Origin: Klebsiella pneumoniae
Lineage (GTDB): Bacteria; Pseudomonadota; Gammaproteobacteria; Ga0077536
Assembly (NCBI GenBank): GCA_945862315.1
Contig: CAMAXW010000026.1
Coordinates: 1 to 46,927 of the forward strand
Reading direction: 5' to 3'
Length of the DNA: 46,927 bases
Shown here: one piece after another, positions 35,049-43,928 of the stretch
How the letters are laid out: each line of letters starts with the position of its first letter
How positions within the stretch are numbered: the first letter of the stretch is position 1
Made by a program: the position numbers and the translations under genes
The notes under the pieces: model-generated
Told to the model about the DNA's origin: nothing
Seen by the model: only the letters and a program-made list of their open reading frames with translations
Database searches by the model: none

Positions 35049-36671
35049 ATGACCCCCAATATGACCGACTACGCCGCCGACCGTGCGGCTTTTCACTGGG
35101 CGCCACCGCCGCGCTTTAACTTCGCCCGCGATGTGCTGGACCACTGGGCGCAAGACCCGCTCAAGCTGGCCTTGTGGTGGATTGACGACGCAGGTCACGA
35201 GCAGCAGCTCACGTTTGCGGAGCTGTCCACGCGCGCCCAACGTTTATGTCATGTGCTGAGCGATGCGGGTATTCGTCAGGGCGATACGGTGATTGTGGTG
35301 TTACCGCGCTTGGTCGCGTGGTGGGAAGTGGTCACCGCCTGTCTGCGGATGGGCGTGGTGGTGTCGCCGGGTACCACGCAACTCGCCCCCAACGACTTGG
35401 CCTACCGCATCGACGCGGCGCAGGCGCGCGCGGTCATTACCGACGAGCGCAACGCGGCGAAATTCGAAGCACTCCCCAACCCAACCCTACGCGCTAAGTT
35501 ATTGGTGGACGGATCCCGCCCGGGATGGATCGACTACGCCACGGCCCTCGCCGCTGCCGCACCGGTTTTTGAGGCCGCCGATACCGCCGCCGAAGACGAC
35601 GCCCTGTGTTACTTCACCTCAGGCACCACGGGCTATCCCAAGATGGCCATCCAGACGCAGGCCTACGGCTTGGCGCATCGTATTACCGGGCATTACTGGC
35701 TGGATTTGCGACCCGCGGATGTGCACTGGAACTTGAGCGACACCGGCTGGGCCAAGGCCGCGTGGAGCAGCTATTTCGGCCCGTGGACCTGCGGCGCGGC
35801 GATTTTTGTGCACCACGCCGAGGGCTTTGATCCCAAGCGCACGCTAGAGGTGTTGGCGCGCTATCCCATTACAACGTTCTGCGGTGCGCCCACGATCTAC
35901 CGGATGCTGGTCCAACAGGACCTCGGTGCTTATCGCTTCCCGACCCTGCGCCATTGCGTGGGTGCCGGCGAGCCACTCAATCCGGAAATCATTCAGACCT
36001 GGCAAACGGCCACCGGCTTAGTGATTCGGGATGGCTATGGGCAGACCGAATCGGTGTTGTTGTGCGCCAGTTTTCCGTGTTTGGAACCGCGCTTTGGGTC
36101 CATGGGCAAACCGGCACCCGGTATTGATCTCGCGGTCATCGATGACCTTGGTGCGGTGTTACCGCCTGACCGCGAGGGCGATGTCGCGGTGCGAGTGCAG
36201 CCATCACGGCCACCGGGATTGTTCAAAGAGTACCGGGGCGACCCTGAGCGCACTGCCCGGGCGTTTCGGGGCGATTGGTATCTTACCGGCGACCGCGCCT
36301 ACGTCGATGTGGATGGCTATTTCTGGTTTGTTGGCCGGGCGGATGATGTCATTCTCTCCGCTGGCTACCGCATTGGCCCTTTCGAAGTCGAGAGCGCGCT
36401 GCTGGAGCATGCCGCCGTCGTCGAGTCGGCGGTGGTGTCTAGCCCCGATGACTTACGGGGTGAGGTGGTCAAGGCTTTTGTGGTCCTCGCGCCCGGGATC
36501 GAGGCCAGTCCGGCACTGCTGCGGGCGCTACAAGATCACGTTAAAAGCGTGACGGCGCCCTACAAGTACCCCCGCAAGATTGAGTTTGTGGAGAGTCTGC
36601 CAAAAACCGTCAGTGGCAAGATTCGGCGCATTGAGTTGCGCGAACGCGAATGGGCCAAGCCGACACCCTAA
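35049..36671 (+). CDS. AMP-forming acyl-CoA ligase (medium-chain ACSM-like)
   Basis: This adenylate-forming enzyme activates a carboxylic acid to its CoA thioester. The 540-residue protein has the P-loop TSGTTGYPK (190-198), the substrate segment GAGEPLNPE, DGYGQTE (about 326-332), and YLTGDRAYVDVDGYFWFVGR. The catalytic Lys in KTVSGKIRR is K524. The fold and sequence resemble medium-chain ACSM and benzoate-type ligases rather than acetyl-CoA synthetase. It probably feeds acyl-CoA to the upstream dehydrogenases. The next gene, an exporter, starts 22 bases before its stop. Confidence 0.9.
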   Translation: MTPNMTDYAADRAAFHWAPPPRFNFARDVLDHWAQDPLKLALWWIDDAGHEQQLTFAELSTRAQRLCHVLSDAGIRQGDTVIVVLPRLVAWWEVVTACLRMGVVVSPGTTQLAPNDLAYRIDAAQARAVITDERNAAKFEALPNPTLRAKLLVDGSRPGWIDYATALAAAAPVFEAADTAAEDDALCYFTSGTTGYPKMAIQTQAYGLAHRITGHYWLDLRPADVHWNLSDTGWAKAAWSSYFGPWTCGAAIFVHHAEGFDPKRTLEVLARYPITTFCGAPTIYRMLVQQDLGAYRFPTLRHCVGAGEPLNPEIIQTWQTATGLVIRDGYGQTESVLLCASFPCLEPRFGSMGKPAPGIDLAVIDDLGAVLPPDREGDVAVRVQPSRPPGLFKEYRGDPERTARAFRGDWYLTGDRAYVDVDGYFWFVGRADDVILSAGYRIGPFEVESALLEHAAVVESAVVSSPDDLRGEVVKAFVVLAPGIEASPALLRALQDHVKSVTAPYKYPRKIEFVESLPKTVSGKIRRIELREREWAKPTP

Positions 36672-38068
36672 CCGCGCCCGGGCCTCCGCCACCCGTCACG
36701 CCGGCGGTGCAGCGTGCCGCCTTATGGATGGTGGCGGTGAGTTCTTTTGCTCAACCTTTGATGCTGTCCTCGGTGACGGTGGCACTGCCAGCGATGGCCC
36801 GTGATTTAGCGCTCAGCGCGGTCACCTTGTCGTGGATCCCCTTGATGTTTTTGCTCAGCAGCGCCGCCACCGTGTTGGCGTTCGGCCGGCTGGCCGATAT
36901 GTACGGCCGCAAGCGGGTGTTTGTGTGGGGTTCGTCGGGCTTGGTGGTGTCCTCCCTGCTGTTGGCCAGCGCGCCCAACGGCGAAATGCTCATCGCGCTG
37001 CGGGTGCTGCAGGGGGTGAGTGCTGCCATGCTCTATGCCACGCAGGCGGCCATCGTGGTGTCTATTTTTCCGCCGCAACGCCGGGGTCAGGCCTTGGGCA
37101 TGATCGCCTCGGTGGTGTATTTCGGCCTGACTGCCGGGCCGCTGGTGGGTGGTTGGCTGGTGGAGCATTTCGGTTGGCGGGTGGCCTTCGTGGTGAACCT
37201 GCCGCTGACCCTGTGCGTGTTGTTATTCCTGGTGCCGCGCGTGACCGGCGAGTGGGCCGCTGCACGGCGGGGCCATTTTGATGGGCGCGGCGCGCTCACT
37301 TATGGACTGGGCATTGTGTGTCTCATCGTCGGTGCCACCGCGCTGCACGGGCTGCGCGGTGCTTTGCTGATAGGCGTGGGCGGGTTGCTGTTGTGGCAGT
37401 TTGTGCGCAGCCAGCGCGGTCTCGCAGACCCCTTGTTTGATGTCTCACTGTTCTTCACGAATCGCGTGTTCGCGCTCTCATCACTCGCCGCCCTGCTGAT
37501 GTACACGACCACCTTTTCTATTCTGGTGTTGGTCAGCTTGCATCTGCAGTACCTGAAGGGCTTGCTGCCGACTCAGGCGGGCTTGGTGATGTTTGCCCAG
37601 CCGCTGGTGACCGCGGTGATGTCGCCGCTGGTGGGCCGTTTGTCGGACCGCTTGGAGCCGCGTTTGCTCGCCAGCGCTGGGGTGTTGGTCACCGCGCTGG
37701 GTTTACTCGCCTTGGGTGCTATTGGGCACGAGAGTTCGCTTACGCGGATCACCGCGTGCCTCGCACTGACTGGGCTGGGTTTTAGTTTGTTTGCCTCGAC
37801 CAATGCCAACGCCATCATGAGTTCCATTGCCGCCGGCCAACAGGGTAGCGCTAGCAGTGCAGTGGCAACGATGCGGGTGCTGGGCCAGTTGTGCAGCATG
37901 GGGCTGGTGGCCATGGCGTTCTCCTTGACCATGGGGGCGGCACAGATCACCCCGGAAACCTATCCGCAACTAGAGCGCGCGCTGAGTCTGAGTTTCAGAC
38001 TGGCGGCCATCTTGTGCGTGCCGTGCATATTTTTTTCCTTGGCGCGGGGCCGGTTGCGGCCCGGCTAA
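36650..38068 (+). CDS. MFS transporter, DHA2/EmrB-QacA type
   Basis: The 472-residue inner-membrane protein has about 14 hydrophobic segments and the MFS motif A-like loop GRLADMYGRKRVFVWG (about 83-98) between helices 2 and 3, and the C motif GLTAGPLVGGWLVEHFGWR in helix 5. This is typical of proton-driven drug exporters of the EmrB/QacA family. It overlaps the ligase gene and so is likely in the same operon, perhaps moving the pathway's substrate or a toxic intermediate; no EmrA-type adaptor is present. Its stop overlaps the convergent Nudix gene by four bases. Confidence 0.88.
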   Translation: MGQADTLTAPGPPPPVTPAVQRAALWMVAVSSFAQPLMLSSVTVALPAMARDLALSAVTLSWIPLMFLLSSAATVLAFGRLADMYGRKRVFVWGSSGLVVSSLLLASAPNGEMLIALRVLQGVSAAMLYATQAAIVVSIFPPQRRGQALGMIASVVYFGLTAGPLVGGWLVEHFGWRVAFVVNLPLTLCVLLFLVPRVTGEWAAARRGHFDGRGALTYGLGIVCLIVGATALHGLRGALLIGVGGLLLWQFVRSQRGLADPLFDVSLFFTNRVFALSSLAALLMYTTTFSILVLVSLHLQYLKGLLPTQAGLVMFAQPLVTAVMSPLVGRLSDRLEPRLLASAGVLVTALGLLALGAIGHESSLTRITACLALTGLGFSLFASTNANAIMSSIAAGQQGSASSAVATMRVLGQLCSMGLVAMAFSLTMGAAQITPETYPQLERALSLSFRLAAILCVPCIFFSLARGRLRPG

Positions 38069-38727
38069 ACCCAGAGAATCTGCCGGCGACCACGCTGGAA
38101 ACTCAAAAATGCGGCGCGCGAATCAGCCTGTTCGAGTTGGCGCAACAGCGCATCGAGCATGAGCAGTGTCACCGGCATGACGGCCAGATCGCGCACGGCC
38201 GACAAAGGCACCCACTGAATATCACCCAGTTCCCCGCTGTCCTGCGCCACGCCTGACACGTGTTCGGCAGCGACGGCGAAAAATCGGGCGTGGAAGCGAA
38301 TAGGCTGCACGCTGGGGGTGATCGCGCGCCCCAAATACCGCAGCACCCCAAGCGGTGGCGCCAGTCCGCGTTGGCGAAAAGCCTGCCAGGACGGCAGCGC
38401 GTTGTCGCCAATGTCACCGGGCTGGCCAACCATCAGGCCACATTCTTCAAAGGTTTCGCGAATAGCCGCCAGTGCCAGTGCATTGCCGCGGATCGCCGAA
38501 CTGCCCACCGCCAGTTTGGCGTGGATAGCGGGGTCCAACGGCGAGTGTGGTTGCACTCGCGCGTCTGCCGCCTCCGACATGCCGCCGGGGAAAACATAGA
38601 TGCCGGGCTTGAAGCGGGCCTTGGCATGGCGTTGGCCCATGAGTACTTCGATGCCGTGGTCGCCTTGGCGATGAACGACCAAGCTCGCGGCATTTCGGGG
38701 TCGCGTAGGTTTAATGGAATCCGACAT
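38065..38727 (-). CDS. Nudix hydrolase, CoA pyrophosphatase-like (NUDT19/RP2p type)
   Basis: The 220-residue Nudix protein hydrolyses nucleoside diphosphate-linked compounds. It has QRHAKARFKPGIYVFPGG (about 30-50) and a Nudix box ending AIRETFEECGL (about 90-100). The separation between the FPGG and the RE-x-x-EE-x-G parts is larger than the standard 23-residue box, a feature of the NUDT19-like CoA/acyl-CoA group. Its place beside acyl-CoA genes fits a role in CoA turnover. ATG 38727 is chosen over GTG 38733 because AGGA lies eight bases ahead. It is convergent with the MFS gene. Confidence 0.8.
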   Translation of the reverse strand: MSDSIKPTRPRNAASLVVHRQGDHGIEVLMGQRHAKARFKPGIYVFPGGMSEAADARVQPHSPLDPAIHAKLAVGSSAIRGNALALAAIRETFEECGLMVGQPGDIGDNALPSWQAFRQRGLAPPLGVLRYLGRAITPSVQPIRFHARFFAVAAEHVSGVAQDSGELGDIQWVPLSAVRDLAVMPVTLLMLDALLRQLEQADSRAAFLSFQRGRRQILWV

Positions 38728-39299
38728 ACACACCCATCCTGCTGGCTGACTCAGATCGCGGAATAATACCCCGTGGCTGCGCTAAAACTGAGGTGGTATT
38801 GGGTGTGTGTCGTGGCATACGCGCAGCGCGGCTTGCAGCCAACGCGAGCGTGCACGGCGTGCCGCGTGTCCCGTTACGGTAGCCACCACGCGCCCTTTTT
38901 GCCGCGGTGCGCGGCGGATGAAATTTGCCGTTGCGACGAGGCATTTTTGCTGGAAGATCTGATGCTGCGATCGCACAATCGAGGCCGCGCCTCATCCCCC
39001 TCGTCGCACTCCCCTAAACGGGGGGATAAATAGTCTGAATCAATCTGTAATTGCCCGCTCATCGGTATCGCCTTCACGGTCGGCTTGTCTTACTATCTTC
39101 CCAGCTTCGATACCTTGCGTGCACAGGGGGCCTCACCAGTCGGTGGGACTGCCACGCGCAAGGTTGGGGCGTTTTAAGGTCACCGCTCGCCGATGTTTTA
39201 AAGACGTCGATGAGCATTAGCGAATGGGGTCCGGCGGTCGCTTGAGGCGGGCCGGCACCTTATGTTTTAAACGTTGGGATTATTCCGCATGAGCGGGGA
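38728..39299. other. Gene-poor region upstream of the MMPL transporter
   Basis: These 572 bases contain no gene I can support. Short open frames (plus 38773-39033, minus 38782-38976) have no family match and no ribosome site. A CCCC/GGGG hairpin lies at 39011-39023. Three GTTTTAA heptamers (39171, 39195, 39264) lie in the last 130 bases, in an AT-rich stretch that probably holds the transporter promoter, though no -35/-10 pair stands out. Confidence 0.45.
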
Positions 39300-41765
39300 A
39301 TGGGGGATGTTTTGGCTGGCAATAACACTCACGAAGTTCGCAAGACACGCGGTTCAGCCATAGCCAATTGGCTGATGGATCGAAAATGGGCCTCGTTCCT
39401 CATCATTCTGGTGCCAACCATTGCGCTGGCCCTGCATATCCCAAAAATCGAAGTTTATTCGCGCTTCGCAGATCTCCTGCCCGAAAAGCACGAATACATC
39501 AAAAACTATAACCGCATGAAGCAAACCTTCGGCGGCGCCAACGTGGTGACCATGGCGTTGGAAGTCAAAGGTGACAAAGAGGATATTTTCACCTACGACA
39601 CCCTCGCCAAGCTCAAGATGCTCACCGAGGAAGTGGACCTTATCCAAGGCGTGAACCACTACCAAGTGGCCAGTATCGCGCACGGCAAAGTACGCCGTAT
39701 TCGCACCACGGGTGGCGGACTGATCAAGTCTGAGCCAGTGCTGCCCAAGGAACTGCCCAAAGATCCGGCGGCCTTGAAGCAATTGCGTGAAGAGGCCTTC
39801 AATAACGACATTGTGTATGGCACCTACATCTCGACCGACGGTAGGTCGGCGCTGATTTTCGCCGGCTTCGACGAAGAACGTCTGGACTACACGGTCATCC
39901 ATAAACGTTTGTCGGAACTCAAGGCTGAGGTCGAAAAAGACGGCCAGACGACCTTGTACGTTGCAGGCGAACCCATGCTGAAAGGCTGGATCTATTACTA
40001 CTCTAAAGAACTGAAGGTCATCTTCGGGATCACTGGGGTGGTGATGGTGGCGCTGCTGTGGTTCCATTTTGGATCCATTGCCGGGGTCGTCGTGCCAGCG
40101 CTGGGTACCTTCCTATCTGCGATCTGGGGCTTAGGCTTCGTGGGCTGGATGGGCTTTAACCTTGACCCGCTCATTCTGGTGGTGCCTATCCTCATCTCGG
40201 CTCGCACGGCCAGCCATTGCGTGCAGATGATGGAACGCTACTACGATGAAATCCGGGTTGGCGCTGAACAAGAAGCGGCCGTACGCACCGCAATGGGTGA
40301 GCTGCTACTACCCGCGACACTCGGTATTTTGGCCGACGCCTTCGCGCTGTTAGTGCTGACCATTTCCTCCATGCCCATGATTTCCAAACTGGGCATGTAC
40401 TGCGCCTTCTGGGGTGCCAGCAATCTCGTGACGGTGGCCGTATTGGTGCCGCTGGTCATGTCGCTGCTGCCCAAGCCCACTGTGTCGCTGCAAGAAGAGC
40501 ACAAGCATCTGCCGTCGCGCTTAATGCACAACATGGGTGTGTTCTTGGTGGGGCCGAAAGCCGCTACGGTCGTCATGGGTGGTGCCGTGGTACTGACCGC
40601 CTGGGCGTTCTACTTTGGGTGGACCATCCAGATTGGCGAAAGCAAGCCCGGTTCGCCGATTCTCTTCCCGGAGCACGAGTACAACGTTGCGGCGAAGAAA
40701 ATTGCAGACGAGTTCTCTGGTGCCAACCAGTTCAGCATCTACTTTGAAGGGGACAAGCCGCACCGCATGAAAGACCCGGCGGTGGTTGCCAATATGCAGG
40801 CGTTCGGCCGTTACATGGCGGATACCTTCAACTTCGGTGGCACCCGCGATATTCCCCAGCTCGTGCGTTCAATCAATCGTTTGTATCACTACGACGATCC
40901 GCGTTGGTCGCTGATTCCCACCGCGCAAAAAGATATCGGCAATACCTTGTTCATGTACGAAGCCGGCGCGTCCATGCCGGGCGTTATTTTGGAATACATG
41001 AACCTCGAAGGTCAGACCGCAAACTTTGTCATTTTCTACAAAGACGCCACGGGCAAAACCGTGCACGAGGCTGTAGAGAAAGCGAAGGCTTGGCTGGCGG
41101 CGCATCCCGTAGAAGGTGTTACCCCGCGCTTCGCGGGCGGCATCATCGGCACCACGGCGGCGGCGAACGAAGAAACCGAAATCTCTGATCGCAAAACCAC
41201 CGTGGCAATTGTCGCCGTGGTGACGCTTGCGATTATCGTGGCCTATCGCTCGCTGGTCGCCGGCGCGATGGTGTTTGGTCTGCTCATTCTGTGCGTGATG
41301 ACTAATCGCGCGTTTATGGGCATGCAGAACATCGGCCTTAACGTGAATACTCTGCCGGTAACGGCGGTGGGTATTGGCGTGGGGGTGGACTACGCTATTT
41401 ACATGCTTGACCGTCTGAAAGAAGAAGCTCGTCACCGGACCTTAATCGACGCCATCGTGACCTCCATGCGGACCACGGGTGCGGCCATTCTGTTTACGGC
41501 AACCACGATCTTTGCGGGCATCATCTACTGGATTCCGGGTTCTTCGCTGCGCTTCAACAGCGAAATGTCATTGCTGCTGTGCTTGCTGTTGTTCAGCAAC
41601 ATGGTGGGTGCCATCACCCTGGTGCCGTTGCTGGTCCGTATCTTCAAGCCGAAGTTCATCACCAATTCTCATATTGATGATCGCGATACTATTCGGGACC
41701 AAAAATTGGGTGGTTGGCAGGCGCAGGCCATCACCAAAATGGGCGGTGGAGCCGTCGGCGCGTAG
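39300..41765 (+). CDS. MMPL/RND-superfamily exporter
   Basis: The 821-residue inner-membrane transporter is built of two halves, each with one membrane helix, a large periplasmic domain and five more helices (12 in total). First half: helix at about 28-47, periplasmic loop to about 230, helices from VIFGITGVVMVALLWF. Second half begins with VVMGGAVVLTAWAFYFGW (about 422). The sterol-sensing-like GVGVDYAIYMLDR segment is in the second helix bundle and its counterpart ISARTASHCVQMMERY in the first. Such exporters move lipids or hydrophobic compounds; this group is often near acyl-CoA genes. ATG 39300 follows GCGGGGA closely. It stands alone and ends in a strong terminator. Confidence 0.88.
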   Translation: MGDVLAGNNTHEVRKTRGSAIANWLMDRKWASFLIILVPTIALALHIPKIEVYSRFADLLPEKHEYIKNYNRMKQTFGGANVVTMALEVKGDKEDIFTYDTLAKLKMLTEEVDLIQGVNHYQVASIAHGKVRRIRTTGGGLIKSEPVLPKELPKDPAALKQLREEAFNNDIVYGTYISTDGRSALIFAGFDEERLDYTVIHKRLSELKAEVEKDGQTTLYVAGEPMLKGWIYYYSKELKVIFGITGVVMVALLWFHFGSIAGVVVPALGTFLSAIWGLGFVGWMGFNLDPLILVVPILISARTASHCVQMMERYYDEIRVGAEQEAAVRTAMGELLLPATLGILADAFALLVLTISSMPMISKLGMYCAFWGASNLVTVAVLVPLVMSLLPKPTVSLQEEHKHLPSRLMHNMGVFLVGPKAATVVMGGAVVLTAWAFYFGWTIQIGESKPGSPILFPEHEYNVAAKKIADEFSGANQFSIYFEGDKPHRMKDPAVVANMQAFGRYMADTFNFGGTRDIPQLVRSINRLYHYDDPRWSLIPTAQKDIGNTLFMYEAGASMPGVILEYMNLEGQTANFVIFYKDATGKTVHEAVEKAKAWLAAHPVEGVTPRFAGGIIGTTAAANEETEISDRKTTVAIVAVVTLAIIVAYRSLVAGAMVFGLLILCVMTNRAFMGMQNIGLNVNTLPVTAVGIGVGVDYAIYMLDRLKEEARHRTLIDAIVTSMRTTGAAILFTATTIFAGIIYWIPGSSLRFNSEMSLLLCLLLFSNMVGAITLVPLLVRIFKPKFITNSHIDDRDTIRDQKLGGWQAQAITKMGGGAVGA

Positions 41766-41794
41766 GACGCTCGCTGCTTGAGTGAAGTTTAAAA

Positions 41795-41820
41795 GGCCGG
41801 GGTAACCCGGCCTTTTTTTT
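41795..41820 (+). terminator. Intrinsic terminator of the MMPL gene
   Basis: A perfect 7-bp stem GGCCGGG/CCCGGCC (41795-41801 with 41806-41812) with loop GTAA is followed by eight T. It begins 29 bases after the stop. Four A before the stem would give a weaker reverse-strand terminator. Confidence 0.95.
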
Positions 41821-41867
41821 GCGGCTCAGCAGGGGCGCATTGATCGTCGATCTTCGGATAGCACGGT

Positions 41868-41891
41868 CTGATAGCTATCTCAGCTGATAGC
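41868..41891. repeat. Overlapping direct and inverted CTGATAGC repeats
   Basis: CTGATAGC occurs at 41868-41875 and 41884-41891. The first copy overlaps the 10-bp palindrome GATAGCTATC (41870-41879), and GCTATC/GATAGC (41874-41879 with 41886-41891) form a further stem. The dense symmetry suggests a structured RNA or protein-binding site. Confidence 0.5.
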
Positions 41892-41988
41892 GCTGGCTAA
41901 GCGTCAAACAGTGGATCGGCTTTGACCATCGGCTACCGAGGACGCGGGAGTCCGGCGGTGGATGTTGGCTGGAACCAGAAACTAAAAA

Positions 41989-42014
41989 GGCCGAGGAAAC
42001 CCGGCCTTTTTTTT
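41989..42014 (+). terminator. Second intrinsic terminator, bidirectional
   Basis: A stem GGCCG(A)GG/CCCGGCC with AAA loop (41989-41996 with 42000-42006) is followed by eight T on plus and five on minus. It closely resembles the terminator 194 bases upstream. On the minus strand it lies 52 bases after the aminotransferase stop and can serve it. Confidence 0.9.
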
Positions 42015-42065
42015 ATTATCGCCCCGTAACGAGCGGCAGGGCTGGCGGCACGGGCCCCCGCCCGT

Positions 42066-43256
42066 TTACAGCACCGCGCACACGGCGTCGCAGAAATAAT
42101 CGATATTGGCTTGATTGACCCCCGCCACGTTGATCCGGCTGGAATCTACCATGTAGATGCTGTACTCATTTTTGAGGCGTTGGACTTGTTCCCGGCCGAG
42201 ACCCAAGAAAGAGAACATACCCAGTTGCTGGGGAATAAAATCGAAGCGCTCGCTGTGGAGACGCGCGCGGAACTTGCCGGCTAATTGCGCGCGCAAATCG
42301 TTAATACGATCGCGCATGGTGCCGAGTTCTAGTGCCCACGCGGCACGGGCTTGGGGGTCACGCAAGATGCGGCCCACCAGTGCGCCGCCGTAATTAGGCG
42401 GCATGGAATACACCCCGCGCGCGACGTTCTGTATTTGCCCGTAGACCAAATCTGCTTGTGCGGGATTGGGTAGCAACAGGGATAAGGCGCCGACCCGCTC
42501 GCGATACAGGCCAAAGTTTTTCGAGCACGAACTCGCCACTAAGAGTTCGGGCACCACACTGGCCAGTTTGCGCACGCCATAGGCGTCTTCGTCTAAGCCC
42601 GTGCCTAGCCCGAGGTAGGCTAGGTCAACGAAAGGGGTGAAGCCGCGTCGCACGGTAATCTCGGCCACTTGGTCCCAGTCCTTGGGGCTCAAGTCGACCC
42701 CGCAGGGGTTGTGGCAGCAGCCGTGCAGGAGCACTAAATCGGTCGCCGGGATTTTGTCTAGGGCCGTCAACATGGCGTCGGCGTTTAGCGCTTGCTGGGC
42801 GGCGTCGTAGTAGGGATAAATTTTGATTTCCAAGCCTGCGTCGCCGAGCAAAGGGACGTGGTTGGCCCAAGTGGGATCAGAGACCCAGATGGCCGCCCCG
42901 GCCTTCGCGCGATTAATCAGCTCTGCGGCAATGCGGAGCGCGCCACAGCCGCCGGGCGCCTGCAGGGTACGCACACGCCGATCGGCAAAAATGGGGTTGT
43001 CTGCACCGAATATCAGCTGCTCGATGCCGCGGTTGAAATCTGGATCGCCGGTCGGACCGACGTAGGTCTTGCTGGTTTCTGCCGCTCTATGAGCCGCATC
43101 GGCGGTTTGCACGCAATCGAGGATGGGGGTATGTCCCGCCTCGTCTTTGTACACGCCAACGCCAAGGTCGACCTTGCGCGGGTTAGGGTCTTGGCGGAAG
43201 GCCGCCATCAGGCCGAGGATAGGATCCGGGTTGAGCGTTTGCAGGGTTTCGAACAT
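42066..43256 (-). CDS. tyrB: Aromatic amino acid / aspartate aminotransferase
   Basis: This PLP enzyme of fold type I, subgroup I-alpha transfers amino groups from aspartate, tyrosine or phenylalanine to 2-oxoglutarate in the cytoplasm. The 396-residue product has the family's opening NPDPILGLMAAFRQDPNPRKVDLGVGVYKDE, and matches include PGGCGALRIA (about 101-110), the NPCGVDLSPKDW loop (183-194), SCSKNFGLYRERVGAL (243-258) with PLP Lys246, and a C-terminal arginine in SSRINVAGV. Start ATG 43256 gives the normal length; the open frame reaches 43502 inside the next gene. aspC and tyrB cannot be separated by eye. It has its own terminator at 41989-42014. Confidence 0.9.
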   Translation of the reverse strand: MFETLQTLNPDPILGLMAAFRQDPNPRKVDLGVGVYKDEAGHTPILDCVQTADAAHRAAETSKTYVGPTGDPDFNRGIEQLIFGADNPIFADRRVRTLQAPGGCGALRIAAELINRAKAGAAIWVSDPTWANHVPLLGDAGLEIKIYPYYDAAQQALNADAMLTALDKIPATDLVLLHGCCHNPCGVDLSPKDWDQVAEITVRRGFTPFVDLAYLGLGTGLDEDAYGVRKLASVVPELLVASSCSKNFGLYRERVGALSLLLPNPAQADLVYGQIQNVARGVYSMPPNYGGALVGRILRDPQARAAWALELGTMRDRINDLRAQLAGKFRARLHSERFDFIPQQLGMFSFLGLGREQVQRLKNEYSIYMVDSSRINVAGVNQANIDYFCDAVCAVL

Positions 43257-43356
43257 AGGGTTTGAATCTCTTAAATCGACGCGCCCAGTGCGAGCCGTTG
43301 GGGAAGACTCAAATAATAGCCCTGAGCTCAGGGCAAGGCTATCCGCCCACGCCGAT

Positions 43357-43806
43357 TTAGCGCACGAAGCACTGCTGGCGGGCGGAGGCGTAGCGCAGGG
43401 TGTCGAGGCTGGCTTCGGTATCGACCTTTTGGATGGCATCGGTATAGGACTGGATGGCCGCAAACGGCAGGAAAGCGAGGCTGATGCTAGACACCATGCC
43501 AAACCCCACCGCCACTTGAGTGCGCGGGTCGTCGTTAAACGGTGGGCGGTAGTTCGATTTGGCGTGCATCAAGACCACCCGGCGCTCGTAGAGTTCGGCG
43601 CACGAGAGCTTATCGTCGGGGGGTGCGAGGACGGGCGGGCGGGGCCCTAACACCAAATTGCCCACGTCGGCCGCACGCGCTTTGGCGAACGCCTCGATTT
43701 CAGCCTGTGCCTCCGCGGAAGACCATGCCGAGGTGCTGGGTGGGGCTGGGGCGGCGGTGCAAGGGCCGGCTAAGAGGAACGCGAAAAGATAAACACAGCG
43801 GCGCAT
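43357..43806 (-). CDS. Exported protein of unknown function
   Basis: I do not recognise a family. The 149-residue product from ATG 43806 has a signal peptide (MRRCVYLFAFLLAGPCTA, cleavage after about 18), a Pro/Ser/Ala-rich start of the mature chain, and a C-S-A-E-L-Y-E-R-R segment about the middle. A hydrophobic helix (VAVGFGMVSSISLAFLPFAAI, in two parts) follows near residue 100. Two cysteines (CAELY and QQCFVR) could form a disulfide. The topology suggests a periplasmic protein with a C-terminal membrane anchor. It is divergent from dnaE2 and shares the region with the LexA box, so SOS control is possible. It lies 100 bases before the aminotransferase gene. Confidence 0.6.
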   Translation of the reverse strand: MRRCVYLFAFLLAGPCTAAPAPPSTSAWSSAEAQAEIEAFAKARAADVGNLVLGPRPPVLAPPDDKLSCAELYERRVVLMHAKSNYRPPFNDDPRTQVAVGFGMVSSISLAFLPFAAIQSYTDAIQKVDTEASLDTLRYASARQQCFVR

Positions 43807-43890
43807 GGGTGTGATGCTCAATAAGGACAACCGTTGTGAGTAGCGGCCGTCCTCGCCAGGTACTGCAACGCTTTCTGTTGCCACTTAAAA

Positions 43891-43910
43891 TACTGTATAA
43901 AAAAACAGTT
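43891..43910. promoter_or_regulatory. LexA box (SOS operator)
   Basis: The site CTGTATAAAAAAACAG (43893-43908), within TA...TT flanks, fits the E. coli LexA consensus CTG-N10-CAG with an A/T-only core next to CTGT/ACAG. It lies 18 bases before the dnaE2 start and 84 bases upstream of the divergent exported-protein start. TATAAA at 43896-43901 within it could be the -10. LexA binding would block transcription until DNA damage. Confidence 0.9.
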
Positions 43911-43928
43911 TTATTGAGAGGCAACCCG

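Noticed and set aside
38782-38976. 64-codon minus-strand open frame upstream of the Nudix gene
   Set aside because: No ribosome site and no recognisable family.
38773-39033. 86-codon plus-strand open frame
   Set aside because: The composition (Arg, Cys, Ser, His-rich) is typical of a chance frame in GC-rich DNA; GTG start without ribosome site.
39034-39177. Open stretch in the same frame reading IGIAFTVGLSYYLPSFD
   Set aside because: It looks protein-like but has no start codon after the TAG at 39031 and matches nothing I know; possibly a gene remnant, too weak to list.
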